From: Eubacteriaceae bacterium CHKCI004
GTDB taxonomy: Bacteria; Bacillota; Clostridia; Lachnospirales; Lachnospiraceae
Assembly (NCBI GenBank): GCA_900016875.1
Contig: FCNR01000045.1
Span: forward strand, 1-64,000
Length of the DNA stretch: 64,000 bases
Reading direction: 5' to 3'
In this document: positions 30,616 through 40,428 of the stretch, piece after piece
Layout: every line of letters starts with the position of its first letter
Numbering within the stretch: position 1 is the first letter of the stretch
The notes under the pieces: model-generated
What the model saw: the letters and a program-made list of their open reading frames with translations, nothing else
What the model was told of the DNA's origin: nothing
Database searches by the model: none
Position numbers and translations under genes: made by a program

Positions 30616-31875
30616 ATGCTGGAAAATATACGATTATCTTTTCAGGGAATCTGGGCGCATAAGCTTCGTTCACTTCTTACGATGCTGGGAATTATCATTG
30701 GTATCGCAGCCATCATTGCCATTGTTTCCACTATCAGGGGAACCAATGAGCAGATTCGTAAGAATCTCATCGGTTCGGGGACCAACACGGTAAATGTCCG
30801 GATGGTTGAGAGCGGAGATTATGATTATGATATGGGATACAGCAGTATCCCTTCCGGAATACCTGTTCTGGATTCAGATGCGAGAGATGAACTGAACGAC
30901 ATGGATCATGTGGAAGATGCTTCTCTGTATATGATCCGTACGGCGGTGGATTACATTTATTATAATGACACGGCGCTGCAGGGCGGAGAGTTGATAGGAG
31001 CGGATTCCCATTATCTGAATACATGCGGATATATCATGACGAAAGGAAGAGCCTTTACAGAGAGTGACTATACCAATTACCGTAAAGTGGCGGTGGTTGA
31101 TTCCACGGCGGCGGAGAGCCTTTTCGGAGATGAGAATCCGGTGGGAAAGACCATTGACATACAGGGCGAGCCGTTCATCGTGATCGGCGTTATCGAGGAG
31201 TCCTCAGAATTTGAGCCGGTGATCGAGACCGTGGAGGATTATTATCAATATGTGTATGACGATGCCGGCAGCAGCGGAACTGTTGTTGTTCCGGATACTG
31301 TATGGAGCATTGTAGGGCAGTATGACGAGCCTCAGAATGTACGTCTGCTGGCAGATTCCACCGATGCCATGAGCAGTGTGGGCAGGGAGGCTGCCCAGTA
31401 TTTAAACGAGTCGGTGGATAACGAAGACGTCAAGTACAGTGCAGAAGATATCATGCAGCAGGCGCAGGAAAATCAGCAGCTCAGTGAATCCACAAATCAG
31501 CAGCTGATCTGGATTGCCAGCATTTCTCTGCTGGTGGGAGGTATCGGCGTAATGAATATTATGCTGGTGTCTGTGACAGAGCGTACCAGAGAAATTGGTC
31601 TGAAAAAAGCCATTGGTGCAAGGAAAAATAAAATATTGGCGCAGTTTTTGACAGAAGCGGCGGTGCTGACCAGTCTTGGAGGAATTATCGGAACGGTCAC
31701 CGGAATCATATTTGCGGAAGCGATTAATCAGATATCCGGAGTGCCGGTGTCCATCAGCGTGCCGGCATCCATCATTGCCATTGCTTTTTCCATGCTCATT
31801 GGTATTGTATTTGGATTTGTGCCGGCAGTGAAAGCGGCGAATATGGATCCGATCGTAGCGCTGCGTCATGAATAA
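30616..31875 (+). CDS. MacB/FtsX-type ABC transporter permease
   Basis: The 419-residue permease has the MacB layout: one N-terminal membrane helix (about 17-42, LLTMLGIIIGIAAIIAIVST), a large extracytoplasmic MacB-type core domain (about 45-285, with the GTNTVNV start), and three C-terminal helices around the FtsX motif (GGIGVMNIMLVSVTERTREIGL, GARKNKIL). It completes the adaptor-ATPase-adaptor-permease operon. Having two different adaptors for one permease is unusual. The substrate is unknown; macrolide, peptide or lipoprotein-like cargo are all possible for this family. Confidence 0.9.
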   Translation: MLENIRLSFQGIWAHKLRSLLTMLGIIIGIAAIIAIVSTIRGTNEQIRKNLIGSGTNTVNVRMVESGDYDYDMGYSSIPSGIPVLDSDARDELNDMDHVEDASLYMIRTAVDYIYYNDTALQGGELIGADSHYLNTCGYIMTKGRAFTESDYTNYRKVAVVDSTAAESLFGDENPVGKTIDIQGEPFIVIGVIEESSEFEPVIETVEDYYQYVYDDAGSSGTVVVPDTVWSIVGQYDEPQNVRLLADSTDAMSSVGREAAQYLNESVDNEDVKYSAEDIMQQAQENQQLSESTNQQLIWIASISLLVGGIGVMNIMLVSVTERTREIGLKKAIGARKNKILAQFLTEAAVLTSLGGIIGTVTGIIFAEAINQISGVPVSISVPASIIAIAFSMLIGIVFGFVPAVKAANMDPIVALRHE

Positions 31876-31913
31876 AAATAAAAATTTAGTGAATAAAATG
31901 TTAGGAGAGAATC

Positions 31914-33266
31914 ATGGGAAAATATTTTGGAACCGATGGCTTTCGCGGTGAGGCAAATGTAACGTTGACAGTGGAGCACGCCTATAAGGTAGGACGTTTC
32001 CTGGGATGGTATTTTGGAAAAGACAAGGAAGAAAAATGCCGGGTGGTTATTGGCAAAGATACCAGAAGATCCAGCTATATGTTTGAGTACTCTCTGGTAG
32101 CCGGCCTTACGGCATCAGGAGCAGACGTGTACCTGCTTCATGTAACGACGACGCCCAGCGTGTCTTATGTGGCGAGAACAGAAGATTTTGACTGCGGCAT
32201 CATGATCTCCGCCAGCCATAATCCTTATTACGATAACGGAATCAAACTTATCAATTCTAAAGGAGAGAAAATGGATGAGGAGACGATTCTTAAAGTAGAG
32301 GATTACATTGACGGCAAACTGGAGATTCCATTTGCTGTAAAGGACGATATTGGCTGTACGGTTGATTATGCAGCAGGAAGAAATCGTTACATCGGATATC
32401 TGATCTCCCTTGCCACTCGTTCCTACAAAAATATGCGGGTCGGTCTGGATTGTGCCAACGGCAGCTCCTGGATGATCGCCAAGAGTGTGTTTGACGCGCT
32501 GGGCGCAAAGACCTATGTGATCAACGCGGAGCCAAACGGCCTGAACATCAACCGCAATGCCGGTTCCACACACATCGAAGTTTTGCAGGATTTTGTAAGA
32601 GAGAACAATCTGGATGTGGGATTTGCCTTTGACGGCGACGCGGACCGCTGTATCGCTGTGGACGACACGGGGGCAGTGATCGACGGCGACCTGATCCTGT
32701 ATGTGTGCGGTACTTACATGAAGGAAAGGGGAACCTTACACAATAACACCATCGTCACTACGGTAATGTCCAACTTTGGTCTGTACAAGGCGCTGGATGC
32801 AGCCAATATCCAATATGAGAAAACGGCCGTAGGCGATAAATATGTCTACGAGAACATGGTAAAGAACGGCCACCGCATCGGCGGCGAGCAGTCCGGCCAC
32901 ATCATTTTCAGCAAATATGCCAACACCGGCGACGGTATCCTCACCGCCATCAAGATCATGGAAGTGATACTGGAGAAGAAGATGCCGCTGTCCAAGCTGG
33001 CAAGCCCGGTGAAGATTTACCCGCAGGTTCTTAAAAACGTGCGCGTAACGAGCAAACCGGAAGCGCAGAATGATCCTGATGTGCAGGCAGCCGTACAGTC
33101 AGTGGCAGATTCCTTAGGCGACACCGGACGAATTCTCGTCCGTGAGAGCGGCACAGAACCATTGATCCGTGTCATGGTGGAAGCGGAGACCATGGAAGAA
33201 TGTGAGAGATATGTGGACGCAGTCATTGACGTGATCCGGGAAAAAGGACACTGCGTGGAAGCGTAA
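31914..33266 (+). CDS. glmM: Phosphoglucosamine mutase
   Basis: GlmM interconverts glucosamine-6-phosphate and glucosamine-1-phosphate for UDP-GlcNAc and peptidoglycan. The 450-residue protein opens with KYFGTDGFRG, has the phosphoserine loop MISASHNPYYDNG (Ser101), the metal loop DGDADRC, the sugar-binding GGEQSGH and the phosphate-binding RESGTEPLIRVM. TAGGAGAGAATC precedes the ATG. It lies 38 bases after the ABC permease, so some read-through is likely, and is closed by a strong terminator. Confidence 0.96.
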   Translation: MGKYFGTDGFRGEANVTLTVEHAYKVGRFLGWYFGKDKEEKCRVVIGKDTRRSSYMFEYSLVAGLTASGADVYLLHVTTTPSVSYVARTEDFDCGIMISASHNPYYDNGIKLINSKGEKMDEETILKVEDYIDGKLEIPFAVKDDIGCTVDYAAGRNRYIGYLISLATRSYKNMRVGLDCANGSSWMIAKSVFDALGAKTYVINAEPNGLNINRNAGSTHIEVLQDFVRENNLDVGFAFDGDADRCIAVDDTGAVIDGDLILYVCGTYMKERGTLHNNTIVTTVMSNFGLYKALDAANIQYEKTAVGDKYVYENMVKNGHRIGGEQSGHIIFSKYANTGDGILTAIKIMEVILEKKMPLSKLASPVKIYPQVLKNVRVTSKPEAQNDPDVQAAVQSVADSLGDTGRILVRESGTEPLIRVMVEAETMEECERYVDAVIDVIREKGHCVEA

Positions 33267-33320
33267 TGCTGACCCGTTCGGGCGGACAATTGCTCCATAT
33301 TTGTATATATTGACATGTTG

Positions 33321-33370
33321 CAGGCGTAACACCTTTTTATGTATGTGAGAAGGTGTTGCGCCTGTTGTGT
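33321..33370 (+). terminator. Rho-independent terminator after glmM
   Basis: CAGGCGTAACACCTT (33321-33335) pairs over 15 positions with AAGGTGTTGCGCCTG (33350-33364), followed by a TTGTGTTTT stretch. Confidence 0.85.
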
Positions 33371-33416
33371 TTTATAAAAATGTATAGTCAGATTGTTTGA
33401 CCATCCATCTTATCGC

Positions 33417-33452
33417 TTTCCCATATTTTATGGGAAACCATAGAAATATAAT
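33417..33452 (+). promoter_or_regulatory. Promoter with overlapping 21-bp inverted repeat for the surface protein
   Basis: TTTCCCATA (33417-33425) and TATGGGAAA (33429-33437) form perfect 9-base arms around TTT. A perfect TATAAT follows at 33447-33452. The position of a -35 (33424-33429, TATTTT) is poor and falls inside the repeat, so the promoter may need an activator bound there or be blocked by a repressor. Confidence 0.55.
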
Positions 33453-33524
33453 GACACTTCTATTTTCCCAATGTTACAATTTTTATGTCACGACATGACA
33501 ACTCAGAGCAAAGGAGGGGAAGCG

Positions 33525-36500
33525 ATGAAAAAGAAGTTACTTGTGTGGATTCTGCTGTGCGCGATGCTGGTGACGGACATCCCGGCACGGGCAGCGGTGG
33601 ACGGCGGCGTGTCGGCAGCGGCGGATTTGTCGGAATCGGCGATGGCGGGTGAGGAGAGAGCAGGAAAAGTCTTTTATATCAGCACGGCGAAGGAACTAAT
33701 AGATATACTGCAGGCATATAATTTTACGGGAACAAACTCATATTATATGCCGGAATATGCGTATTTTGAGCTGGTGAATGATATCGATCTTTCCGGTTAC
33801 GTCTGGGAACCGGTCAATCTCAATGGGATGTTTAACGGCAACGGACATACGATACGGAATATTACGATTAAAAAGTACGGAGGGATCGGCACTTCCACAG
33901 AAAAATATGCCGGTTTTTTTGCCATGGGTTTAAATTCATGGAAAAAGGATTATGTTACGAATCTTCATCTGGAAAATGTGGAGATAGAGGTAGGAGTTGA
34001 TGAGTCTTCTGAGATTACCCGATTGGGGGTAGCCCCGGTGATTGCAGATACAACAGTTGCTATTAATAATTGCAGCGTATCCGGAAGTATACTGGTTATT
34101 TCAGAGTCCGATACCGTCGATATAGCTGTAAAAGGTTTTAAAAATGTCAGTGGATGTCAGGGAGAGATGGACATAGAAGTAAAAGGGAAGATGGAGACTA
34201 TTGAAGCAACTGCGATCAGTGAAAGCGCGAACACCCAATGGGAAGGGGATATTACTGTAAATACACAGGGAGAAAGTTCTGATGTGGAAGCCGCAGGTAT
34301 ACATGCAGGTAACGGATGCACTTATACAGGAAATGTAGACGTACATGCAAAAGATGTAAAAGACGGAACGGTAACTGCCTATGGGATATTTGGTAAAGAA
34401 TGTCATATGAAAGGAAATGTTACACTGGAGTCAGGGAAAGGAAACGCATACCTCTACGGATTGGGCGGAACAGGCTGTTTTATGGAGGGCAATATCCAGG
34501 CGGAAGGCGGCGGAGAAGTAGAAGCTGTCGCCATGTCCAATTATGTAGCGAATTATAATCCGGCGATTGTCGGTGATTTAAAGGAATCCAGCTTTGCCGG
34601 AAATGTGACTGTGGAAGCAAAAAAAATGGTGAGAATTACAGGTATGGATGCCGGAGAAAGTTGTCAGTTTAACGGGAATATCCATGCGGTCAGCAGCGAA
34701 GATACAGTTGATGCGACAGGCATAGAAGATACTTCCGGAAGCTTTTTTTCCGGAGAAATTTTTGCCAGGGGAAATTCTGATGATCCAGGCGGGGTTTGTG
34801 TGTATGGGGTGGCTGGTGAGAATAATTATTTCAAAGGAGACATTCATGCGGAAAATACCTATATAGAAGAGCAATATACGAGTGGAGGAGAAGCCGTCGC
34901 AGTAGGCTCTTCCGGGACAAACTGTTACGTTGAAGGGAATCTGACTGCCATAGCGGAAGAGCCTTCTGCATTCGGATTAACGGGTGAGGATAGTTATTTT
35001 TATGGGAATATCTCCGTCAATGCGTCAGAAGACGGTTTTGGCGCACTTATCTCTTCGGACTATTCCGGGAATATTGCGGAAGGAAAAGTAAATATTCACA
35101 GCTCTGGCAGCGCGGACGGAGCGCTTATTGACGGCTATGGTGCCAGCAATAATTATGCGGAAGGAGATTTATGCGTAAGCGGTGCGGAGCGGTCTTGGGC
35201 AGAGGGAATCACGGAAGATGTCGGAACCGGCAATCATGCCAGAGGAACGGTCACTGCGGAAGTGACAGGAGCAGGCGACGAGTTCAGATACATAAATGCC
35301 AGCGGTTCTTCAGGCGGAAGTACATTTGAGGGGACTGTGACCGGTATCTGTAATGGGCTTTCCGGGACAGTGAGCCAGACCGGGGGAACACTGTACTTTA
35401 TGAGAGGTGAGGGAGGTACGCTTTTTTTGTCGACAGATGATAGTGAAGGATTTTCCGCTGCCGGTTTTATTACCGTTGGTTCCGGCGGAGAGGTCACTCC
35501 TCCGGAAGAGGAATGGAGTCCTTCGGAAGGAGAAGAAGAAAAACAGGAAAAAGTGTATTCTCTCCGGTTCATAGACATACTGACAGATCAGCCGGTCACA
35601 GACGCTGTGGTCGGTATAGATGGGGAATATTATACGACTGACAATAATGGAATGATTACAGTAAAGGGAGATTTATTTATTCAGAATCTGGAAGTACAGG
35701 ACACTGACGTTCCCATTCATACGCAAAGTCGTTTTTTTGCAGCGGCAGGAAGGACAAATACAATCTATGTCAATGGTCTGAATTTTAATTTGAACAATAT
35801 AGTGATGGGAAAGCTTGGAGAAACAACCATAAATGGACCGGAAGCAAACGGGTTTTCTCTGTTTGAACTTCCAATCTCCTTTGATCTGAGTATCCTGGAC
35901 CAGATGCAGATCGCGTATGACGCGGAGAAAAAAACATATCAGGTCATTGTCACGGGTTCAGGAGAGTATAGCAGAGAGACAGACGGAATTGCCAATGCCA
36001 GAGAACCGGCATGGAAGAAAGCATATGAGGAATTCAAATACCAGTTTACGAAGGGAGTTCAGGACTTCCGGAGTCAGTCTTTTAAAGGGGTGAACCGGGA
36101 TTTTGGAACAAAGAACGCAAATGTCAGAGCCGGGGGATATCTGGAGTTTGCTGTGACAGATGAGGGACTTAGGATGACAGACGGAGAGATGCTTGTCAGA
36201 GTAAAGGGGGATTTTTCCAGCAGTTATCCGATTCCGCCCGCTCCATATATTTATCTGAAGTTTGGGGTGGAAACAAGTCTCCAGACAAGAGCTGATTTTG
36301 AATTCAAAAATAATGATATCAGGGTTCCAGAGGTTATTATGACAGCGGATATGGGATTTCAGTTGATGCCGTCTCTGGGTATTGGCGCGGGACTCCATAA
36401 GATACTGTCTGCTGAAGTGGGAATAGAAGGACCTTTAGATGTGAGTCTGAGGCTTCCATTTATATCCATGGAAGAAAATGTGAAAGTGACGATGAGCGCA

Positions 36501-39500
36501 AAGGCATATTTGCTGATCACCGCGCTTGCCTTCAATATGAAGTTCAGTGAAACATTTTTAGAGCATGAGCTTTATCCTGGAGAGAAAGAAGAAGAAAATG
36601 GAAAAGTAAGTACATTTGCCGCCGTACCGGATACCGGAGAACTGAGCCTGATTGACAGAAGCTATCTGAACGGAGCGGCTGCCCGCTCTGTAGATGAAGG
36701 GAATCAGGACACGATCAGGAACAGGGCGTATCCGTATGGCACGGTACAAAGTGTTTCTCTGCCTGATGGCAGGACATTGGTTGTCTGGCTGGATGATGAT
36801 ACGCAGAGAAATCTGATGGATAAGACTTCACTATATTATAGTATTATCCAAAATGGGGAGTGGAGTGTTCCGGCGCAGATTGAAGCTGACGGCACGGCAG
36901 ATTTCAGCTTTGATCTCTGTGAGACTGACAGTGGAGCCGCCATCGTATGGCAGGATACCCGGGAGTCTCTTCCGGAAAATACCGATGCGGATACGCTGGC
37001 AGAATCCATTGACTTATCTTTTGCGGAATTTAATTCTGAGACGAATACTTTCGGAACTGTCATCTCCCTGACAGGAGAAAACGGGGAGGAATCGGCAGGG
37101 ACAAAAGGAACGGGAGACAATACGATATACGAATACAGCCCGAAGCTGGCTGCGAATGAACATACAGTTCATGTGATATGGAATCAGAATGCTGCCAATC
37201 ATGTGGTACCGGGCGAAGAGATCACGGCGGAGTCGATCTGTTATATGAAGGTGCAGAAAAGCAGCGGAGAGTGGAAGCCGGGCACGGCGGAAATCGTAGA
37301 GGATAATCTTCCTCTGGTATATGAAGCGGTAGTAGGAGATACAGGAGTTGTCGCATACCTGACAGATGACGGGGAAGGAGAAGAAAGCGCAAAGGTTCTT
37401 TCCATAAAAGAGATGGATGGGCAGGAGAGAACACAGCAGTATAGCAACAATACTGATCTGTCAGACTTGCAATACAAAGAAGGAAAACTTTATTTCTCTG
37501 AGGAAGAAAATGTAAAAACTCTGTCGCTCTGGAATGAATATGCATCTATTCTTGCGTCAAACCGGAATGCAGGAGATGAGCAGACCAGAGTAGTATACCG
37601 GAATGGACAGCCGGAAGCCGTTATCACAGAAGTGCAGGATGGACTTACGTCGAATCTCTATATTTCTTACAGGAATAACGGGGTATTTACGAACCCGGTT
37701 CCGATCACGGATTTTGATGAAAAGATTCGCTCCTGGGATGTGTCTTTGAATGAAGATGGTTCAGTGGATGTGAGCGCTCTTCTGATACATATAGAGGTTG
37801 GTGAGACGAAAAATGAAATGACAGAGACAGCCAGACTGGTTCACACGACGGCAAAACCAATGGAAGATATTGTATTGTCGGAGATATTTACCGAAGAAGA
37901 TCATGTCGGAAGAGGAAGTATGGCAACCTTTTTATTAAATGTAGAAAATAATACAAAGGAAGTACTGGAAAGTCTGGATGTATCTGTGAAAGACTCAACT
38001 GGCGGAACATTGTACGAAGGAACATATACCACTTTCATAGAAGGCGGAGACACAGGCACTCTTTCGGTGGACGTCCCAATCCCAGCTGATTTTACGATGC
38101 AGGAGCTGACCTTCACTGTGACAGGAGACATGGAGGAAAAAGACACGGATAATAACAGCGGGATATTCCTGGCGGGGGCAGCGAACCTCGTATTGGAGAT
38201 GGATGGCAGCCATATCCACAGCGATGGTTATCTGGAAGCCGTCATTACCAACAATGGAAGCGCGGATGCTTCGGGAGTGCAATTGAAAGTAACCGGAGAG
38301 GATGAAACCGTTATCTTTAAAGAATCGGCAGGAAATGTACCGGCAGGAGAAGAAAAACGGGTAATGATCCCGGTGGAAGAAAGCAAACGCTCATTCAATA
38401 AGGATTCAGACAGCTATGGAATTACGGCGGAAATATCCTGTGACGAAGAGGAGAGTACAGAGATTGATAATGAGGCGGCTTTCCGCATCCGTCCGCCGCA
38501 GATCACACAGATTGTAATCGCTGAGAGTATGCTGAATATGGCTTTGGGAGAAACCTACAAGCCGACCGTGCAGGTTTATCCTTCCGATACGTTGAACAAA
38601 GAGTACGTTGTCCGGTCCGGCGATGAAAATGTGGTTTCAGTAGATGCAGATGGAACAATCACCGCAAAGGCGGAAGGAACAGCGGATATTATCTTTATGG
38701 CGGTCAATTCCAGTGCGGCAGCCAGAGTGAGCGTCACGGTAGGCGGAAGTGATGCGGAAAACCTTCATAAAATATCACTGGATGCCGGAGGCGGCACAGT
38801 TTCTCCGCGACGGCTGGAAGTACAGGAAGGACAGACGGCAGTGCTACCGTGTCCGATGCGGGAAGGTTACTACTTCGCCGGTTGGTATAACGCTCCAGAA
38901 GGTGGCAACGAGATTACCAGCGAGACAGCCATCACACAGGATATGACCCTGTACGCCCGGTGGACAGATACCAGATCTCCAAATCCGGAGCTGCCGGAGA
39001 TTGATAACCCAGACCCGGACGATCCGAATCCAGACGACCCGGACAACCCGGATCCCGATGTTCCGAACCCGAACCCGGGCGAAACAGATCCCGACGACCC
39101 AGACCCGGATACCCCGTCGCCAGAGCCAACACCAGGCGGCGATCCGGGAAGTGGAACCACATCACAGCCGGGTACGCCAACGCAGCCGGGAGGAAGCGGA
39201 ACAACACCGCAGCCAGGCGGCAGCGGAGCGGGAACCGGTCAGACCGGCAATAAGACACCGCAGGCAGCGGCACAGTATCGTGTCGGCGATATAGTGACGG
39301 CCAGCGGACTTCGTTACCGGGTAACCGACGCCCGGTCCGCACAGGGGCAGGTACAGATGATCGGTGCGGCGGGAGCCGCGAAGAAGACGGTGAATATCCC
39401 GGCAGAGATTCTTTCTCCTTCCACCGGACAGCGTTTTAAAGTAACAGCTATCGGAAATAATGCGTTTAAAAATCAAAAGAAGCTGCGTAAGCTGACGATA

Positions 39501-39722
39501 GGAAAGAACGTAAGAGTCATAGGAAAGAAGGCGTTCTTCAACTGTAAGAAGCTGAAAAATATTACCATGAAGACGAAAACTCTGACGAAAAAGACGGTTG
39601 GAGCGAAAGCGTTCCGTGGCATCTATGCAAGGGCGTCTGTCAAAGTACCAAAGAAGAAGCGGACGCTATACAGAAAGATTCTGCGGGCTAGGGGCGTCGG
39701 TGTTCAGGTTAGAATCTGTTAG
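33525..39722 (+). CDS. Very large secreted repeat-rich surface protein
   Basis: From ATG 33525 (ribosome site GGAGGGG) the protein has 2,065 residues. A signal peptide ends near ARAA (residue 23-24). Order: GLUG-like start (FNGNGHTIRNITI, about 95-107), about a dozen degenerate repeats of 25-35 residues with an AxGI...G...F.GNI pattern (about 205-607), a short adaptive-Ig-like piece (FIDILTDQPVTDAVVGI), a beta-rich middle (about 760-1020), propeller-like strands (LPDGRTLVVWLDDDT), CARDB-like modules (about 1440-1660), a Big_2-type domain (about 1665-1740), a Listeria-Bacteroides type repeat (YYFAGWYNAPEGG), a Pro/Asp-rich linker and a C-terminal leucine-rich-like segment (KLRKLTIGKNVRVIGKKAF). 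No LPXTG motif is seen; the basic C-terminus may hold it on the wall. It is likely an adhesin or matrix protein. Confidence 0.8.
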   Translation: MKKKLLVWILLCAMLVTDIPARAAVDGGVSAAADLSESAMAGEERAGKVFYISTAKELIDILQAYNFTGTNSYYMPEYAYFELVNDIDLSGYVWEPVNLNGMFNGNGHTIRNITIKKYGGIGTSTEKYAGFFAMGLNSWKKDYVTNLHLENVEIEVGVDESSEITRLGVAPVIADTTVAINNCSVSGSILVISESDTVDIAVKGFKNVSGCQGEMDIEVKGKMETIEATAISESANTQWEGDITVNTQGESSDVEAAGIHAGNGCTYTGNVDVHAKDVKDGTVTAYGIFGKECHMKGNVTLESGKGNAYLYGLGGTGCFMEGNIQAEGGGEVEAVAMSNYVANYNPAIVGDLKESSFAGNVTVEAKKMVRITGMDAGESCQFNGNIHAVSSEDTVDATGIEDTSGSFFSGEIFARGNSDDPGGVCVYGVAGENNYFKGDIHAENTYIEEQYTSGGEAVAVGSSGTNCYVEGNLTAIAEEPSAFGLTGEDSYFYGNISVNASEDGFGALISSDYSGNIAEGKVNIHSSGSADGALIDGYGASNNYAEGDLCVSGAERSWAEGITEDVGTGNHARGTVTAEVTGAGDEFRYINASGSSGGSTFEGTVTGICNGLSGTVSQTGGTLYFMRGEGGTLFLSTDDSEGFSAAGFITVGSGGEVTPPEEEWSPSEGEEEKQEKVYSLRFIDILTDQPVTDAVVGIDGEYYTTDNNGMITVKGDLFIQNLEVQDTDVPIHTQSRFFAAAGRTNTIYVNGLNFNLNNIVMGKLGETTINGPEANGFSLFELPISFDLSILDQMQIAYDAEKKTYQVIVTGSGEYSRETDGIANAREPAWKKAYEEFKYQFTKGVQDFRSQSFKGVNRDFGTKNANVRAGGYLEFAVTDEGLRMTDGEMLVRVKGDFSSSYPIPPAPYIYLKFGVETSLQTRADFEFKNNDIRVPEVIMTADMGFQLMPSLGIGAGLHKILSAEVGIEGPLDVSLRLPFISMEENVKVTMSAKAYLLITALAFNMKFSETFLEHELYPGEKEEENGKVSTFAAVPDTGELSLIDRSYLNGAAARSVDEGNQDTIRNRAYPYGTVQSVSLPDGRTLVVWLDDDTQRNLMDKTSLYYSIIQNGEWSVPAQIEADGTADFSFDLCETDSGAAIVWQDTRESLPENTDADTLAESIDLSFAEFNSETNTFGTVISLTGENGEESAGTKGTGDNTIYEYSPKLAANEHTVHVIWNQNAANHVVPGEEITAESICYMKVQKSSGEWKPGTAEIVEDNLPLVYEAVVGDTGVVAYLTDDGEGEESAKVLSIKEMDGQERTQQYSNNTDLSDLQYKEGKLYFSEEENVKTLSLWNEYASILASNRNAGDEQTRVVYRNGQPEAVITEVQDGLTSNLYISYRNNGVFTNPVPITDFDEKIRSWDVSLNEDGSVDVSALLIHIEVGETKNEMTETARLVHTTAKPMEDIVLSEIFTEEDHVGRGSMATFLLNVENNTKEVLESLDVSVKDSTGGTLYEGTYTTFIEGGDTGTLSVDVPIPADFTMQELTFTVTGDMEEKDTDNNSGIFLAGAANLVLEMDGSHIHSDGYLEAVITNNGSADASGVQLKVTGEDETVIFKESAGNVPAGEEKRVMIPVEESKRSFNKDSDSYGITAEISCDEEESTEIDNEAAFRIRPPQITQIVIAESMLNMALGETYKPTVQVYPSDTLNKEYVVRSGDENVVSVDADGTITAKAEGTADIIFMAVNSSAAARVSVTVGGSDAENLHKISLDAGGGTVSPRRLEVQEGQTAVLPCPMREGYYFAGWYNAPEGGNEITSETAITQDMTLYARWTDTRSPNPELPEIDNPDPDDPNPDDPDNPDPDVPNPNPGETDPDDPDPDTPSPEPTPGGDPGSGTTSQPGTPTQPGGSGTTPQPGGSGAGTGQTGNKTPQAAAQYRVGDIVTASGLRYRVTDARSAQGQVQMIGAAGAAKKTVNIPAEILSPSTGQRFKVTAIGNNAFKNQKKLRKLTIGKNVRVIGKKAFFNCKKLKNITMKTKTLTKKTVGAKAFRGIYARASVKVPKKKRTLYRKILRARGVGVQVRIC

Positions 39723-39732
39723 CTGTGCCATA

Positions 39733-39776
39733 AAAAGGGGAGCAGATGACTGCAGCGAGTCATTTGCTCCCTTTTG
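39733..39776 (+). terminator. Bidirectional terminator between the surface protein and a convergent gene
   Basis: Bases 39734-39751 pair with 39758-39775 in a long stem (AAAGGGGAGCAGATGACT against AGTCATTTGCTCCCTTTT, two G-U). It has an A-run on one side and a T-run on the other, fitting both converging genes. Confidence 0.85.
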
Positions 39777-39782
39777 CTCTTC

Positions 39783-40049
39783 TTATTTCCGGTACTCTTC
39801 CGGGATATCTTCCTCATCCCAGAAGCTTACGCCGAACTTCTTCTGGCTGCCCATCTTGATGCCGTAGCCGAGAACGTTGTCGGTGGAACGGTCCAGAAGG
39901 ATGTTGATGTAGTCCATCGCCTCTTTATGTTTTTCGCCTACGACGTAGACGTTGAAGTTCTTGGTGGCTTCACTGTTGATCACAGTGTAGTTGCCTTCCT
40001 TTAAATCTTCATCTCTCTGTGGAACTAATTTCTGCTGTTCTGCTGTCAT
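39783..40049 (-). CDS. Conserved hypothetical protein, 88 residues
   Basis: A compact soluble alpha/beta protein with a good ribosome site (GGGAGGAGAAATACC). It opens with a charged helix (TAEQQKLVPQRDEDL), followed by beta-like NYTVINSEATKNFNVYVVG and a helix around EAMDYINILLD, and ends in a charged tail (WDEEDIPEEYRK). No cysteines, signal or membrane segment. I do not recognise a family with a known role. A minus-strand promoter candidate lies upstream, with TATAAT (reverse of ATTATA, about 40181). Confidence 0.7.
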   Translation of the reverse strand: MTAEQQKLVPQRDEDLKEGNYTVINSEATKNFNVYVVGEKHKEAMDYINILLDRSTDNVLGYGIKMGSQKKFGVSFWDEEDIPEEYRK

Positions 40050-40428
40050 GGTATTTCTCCTCCCTGTAAATGTATTTTGGTAAATATACTCTATATATTG
40101 TCCATGCCGGTCAGCCTGCCGGGCGGGACGTAAAGAAGGGCAGATTCTCTGCCTCCAAATGGCACGAAGCCCTGTTTGTCATTATAACACAAAAGAAGAT
40201 GAAAGCAAATTTTTTATTTTTACTGTGGAAGAGTTTGCGGCTGTGAAGGAGGATACAGGGAAAATTCATCCGTCAGAAAAACACAGAGGAAGAACATTGA
40301 TTTCCCTTCAGAAAGTCAGTATAATAAGGCGTGAATCTTTCAGGAAGCACATTTGAGTCTTAGTGACATGCTATGTGCAGCATAGAGGCAGATGTGACAT
40401 AGAAACATACGAGCTGGGAGGTGATTGT
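40050..40428. promoter_or_regulatory. Divergent intergenic region with a SigA promoter
   Basis: On the plus strand TTGATT (40297-40302), 17 bases and TATAAT (40320-40325) make a near-consensus promoter for the DUF6472-type gene. On the minus strand a TATAAT near 40181 can serve the 88-residue gene. Between promoter and gene, CTATG-TGCAG-CATAG (about 40371-40385) can form a small hairpin. No coding sequence was seen. Confidence 0.6.
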
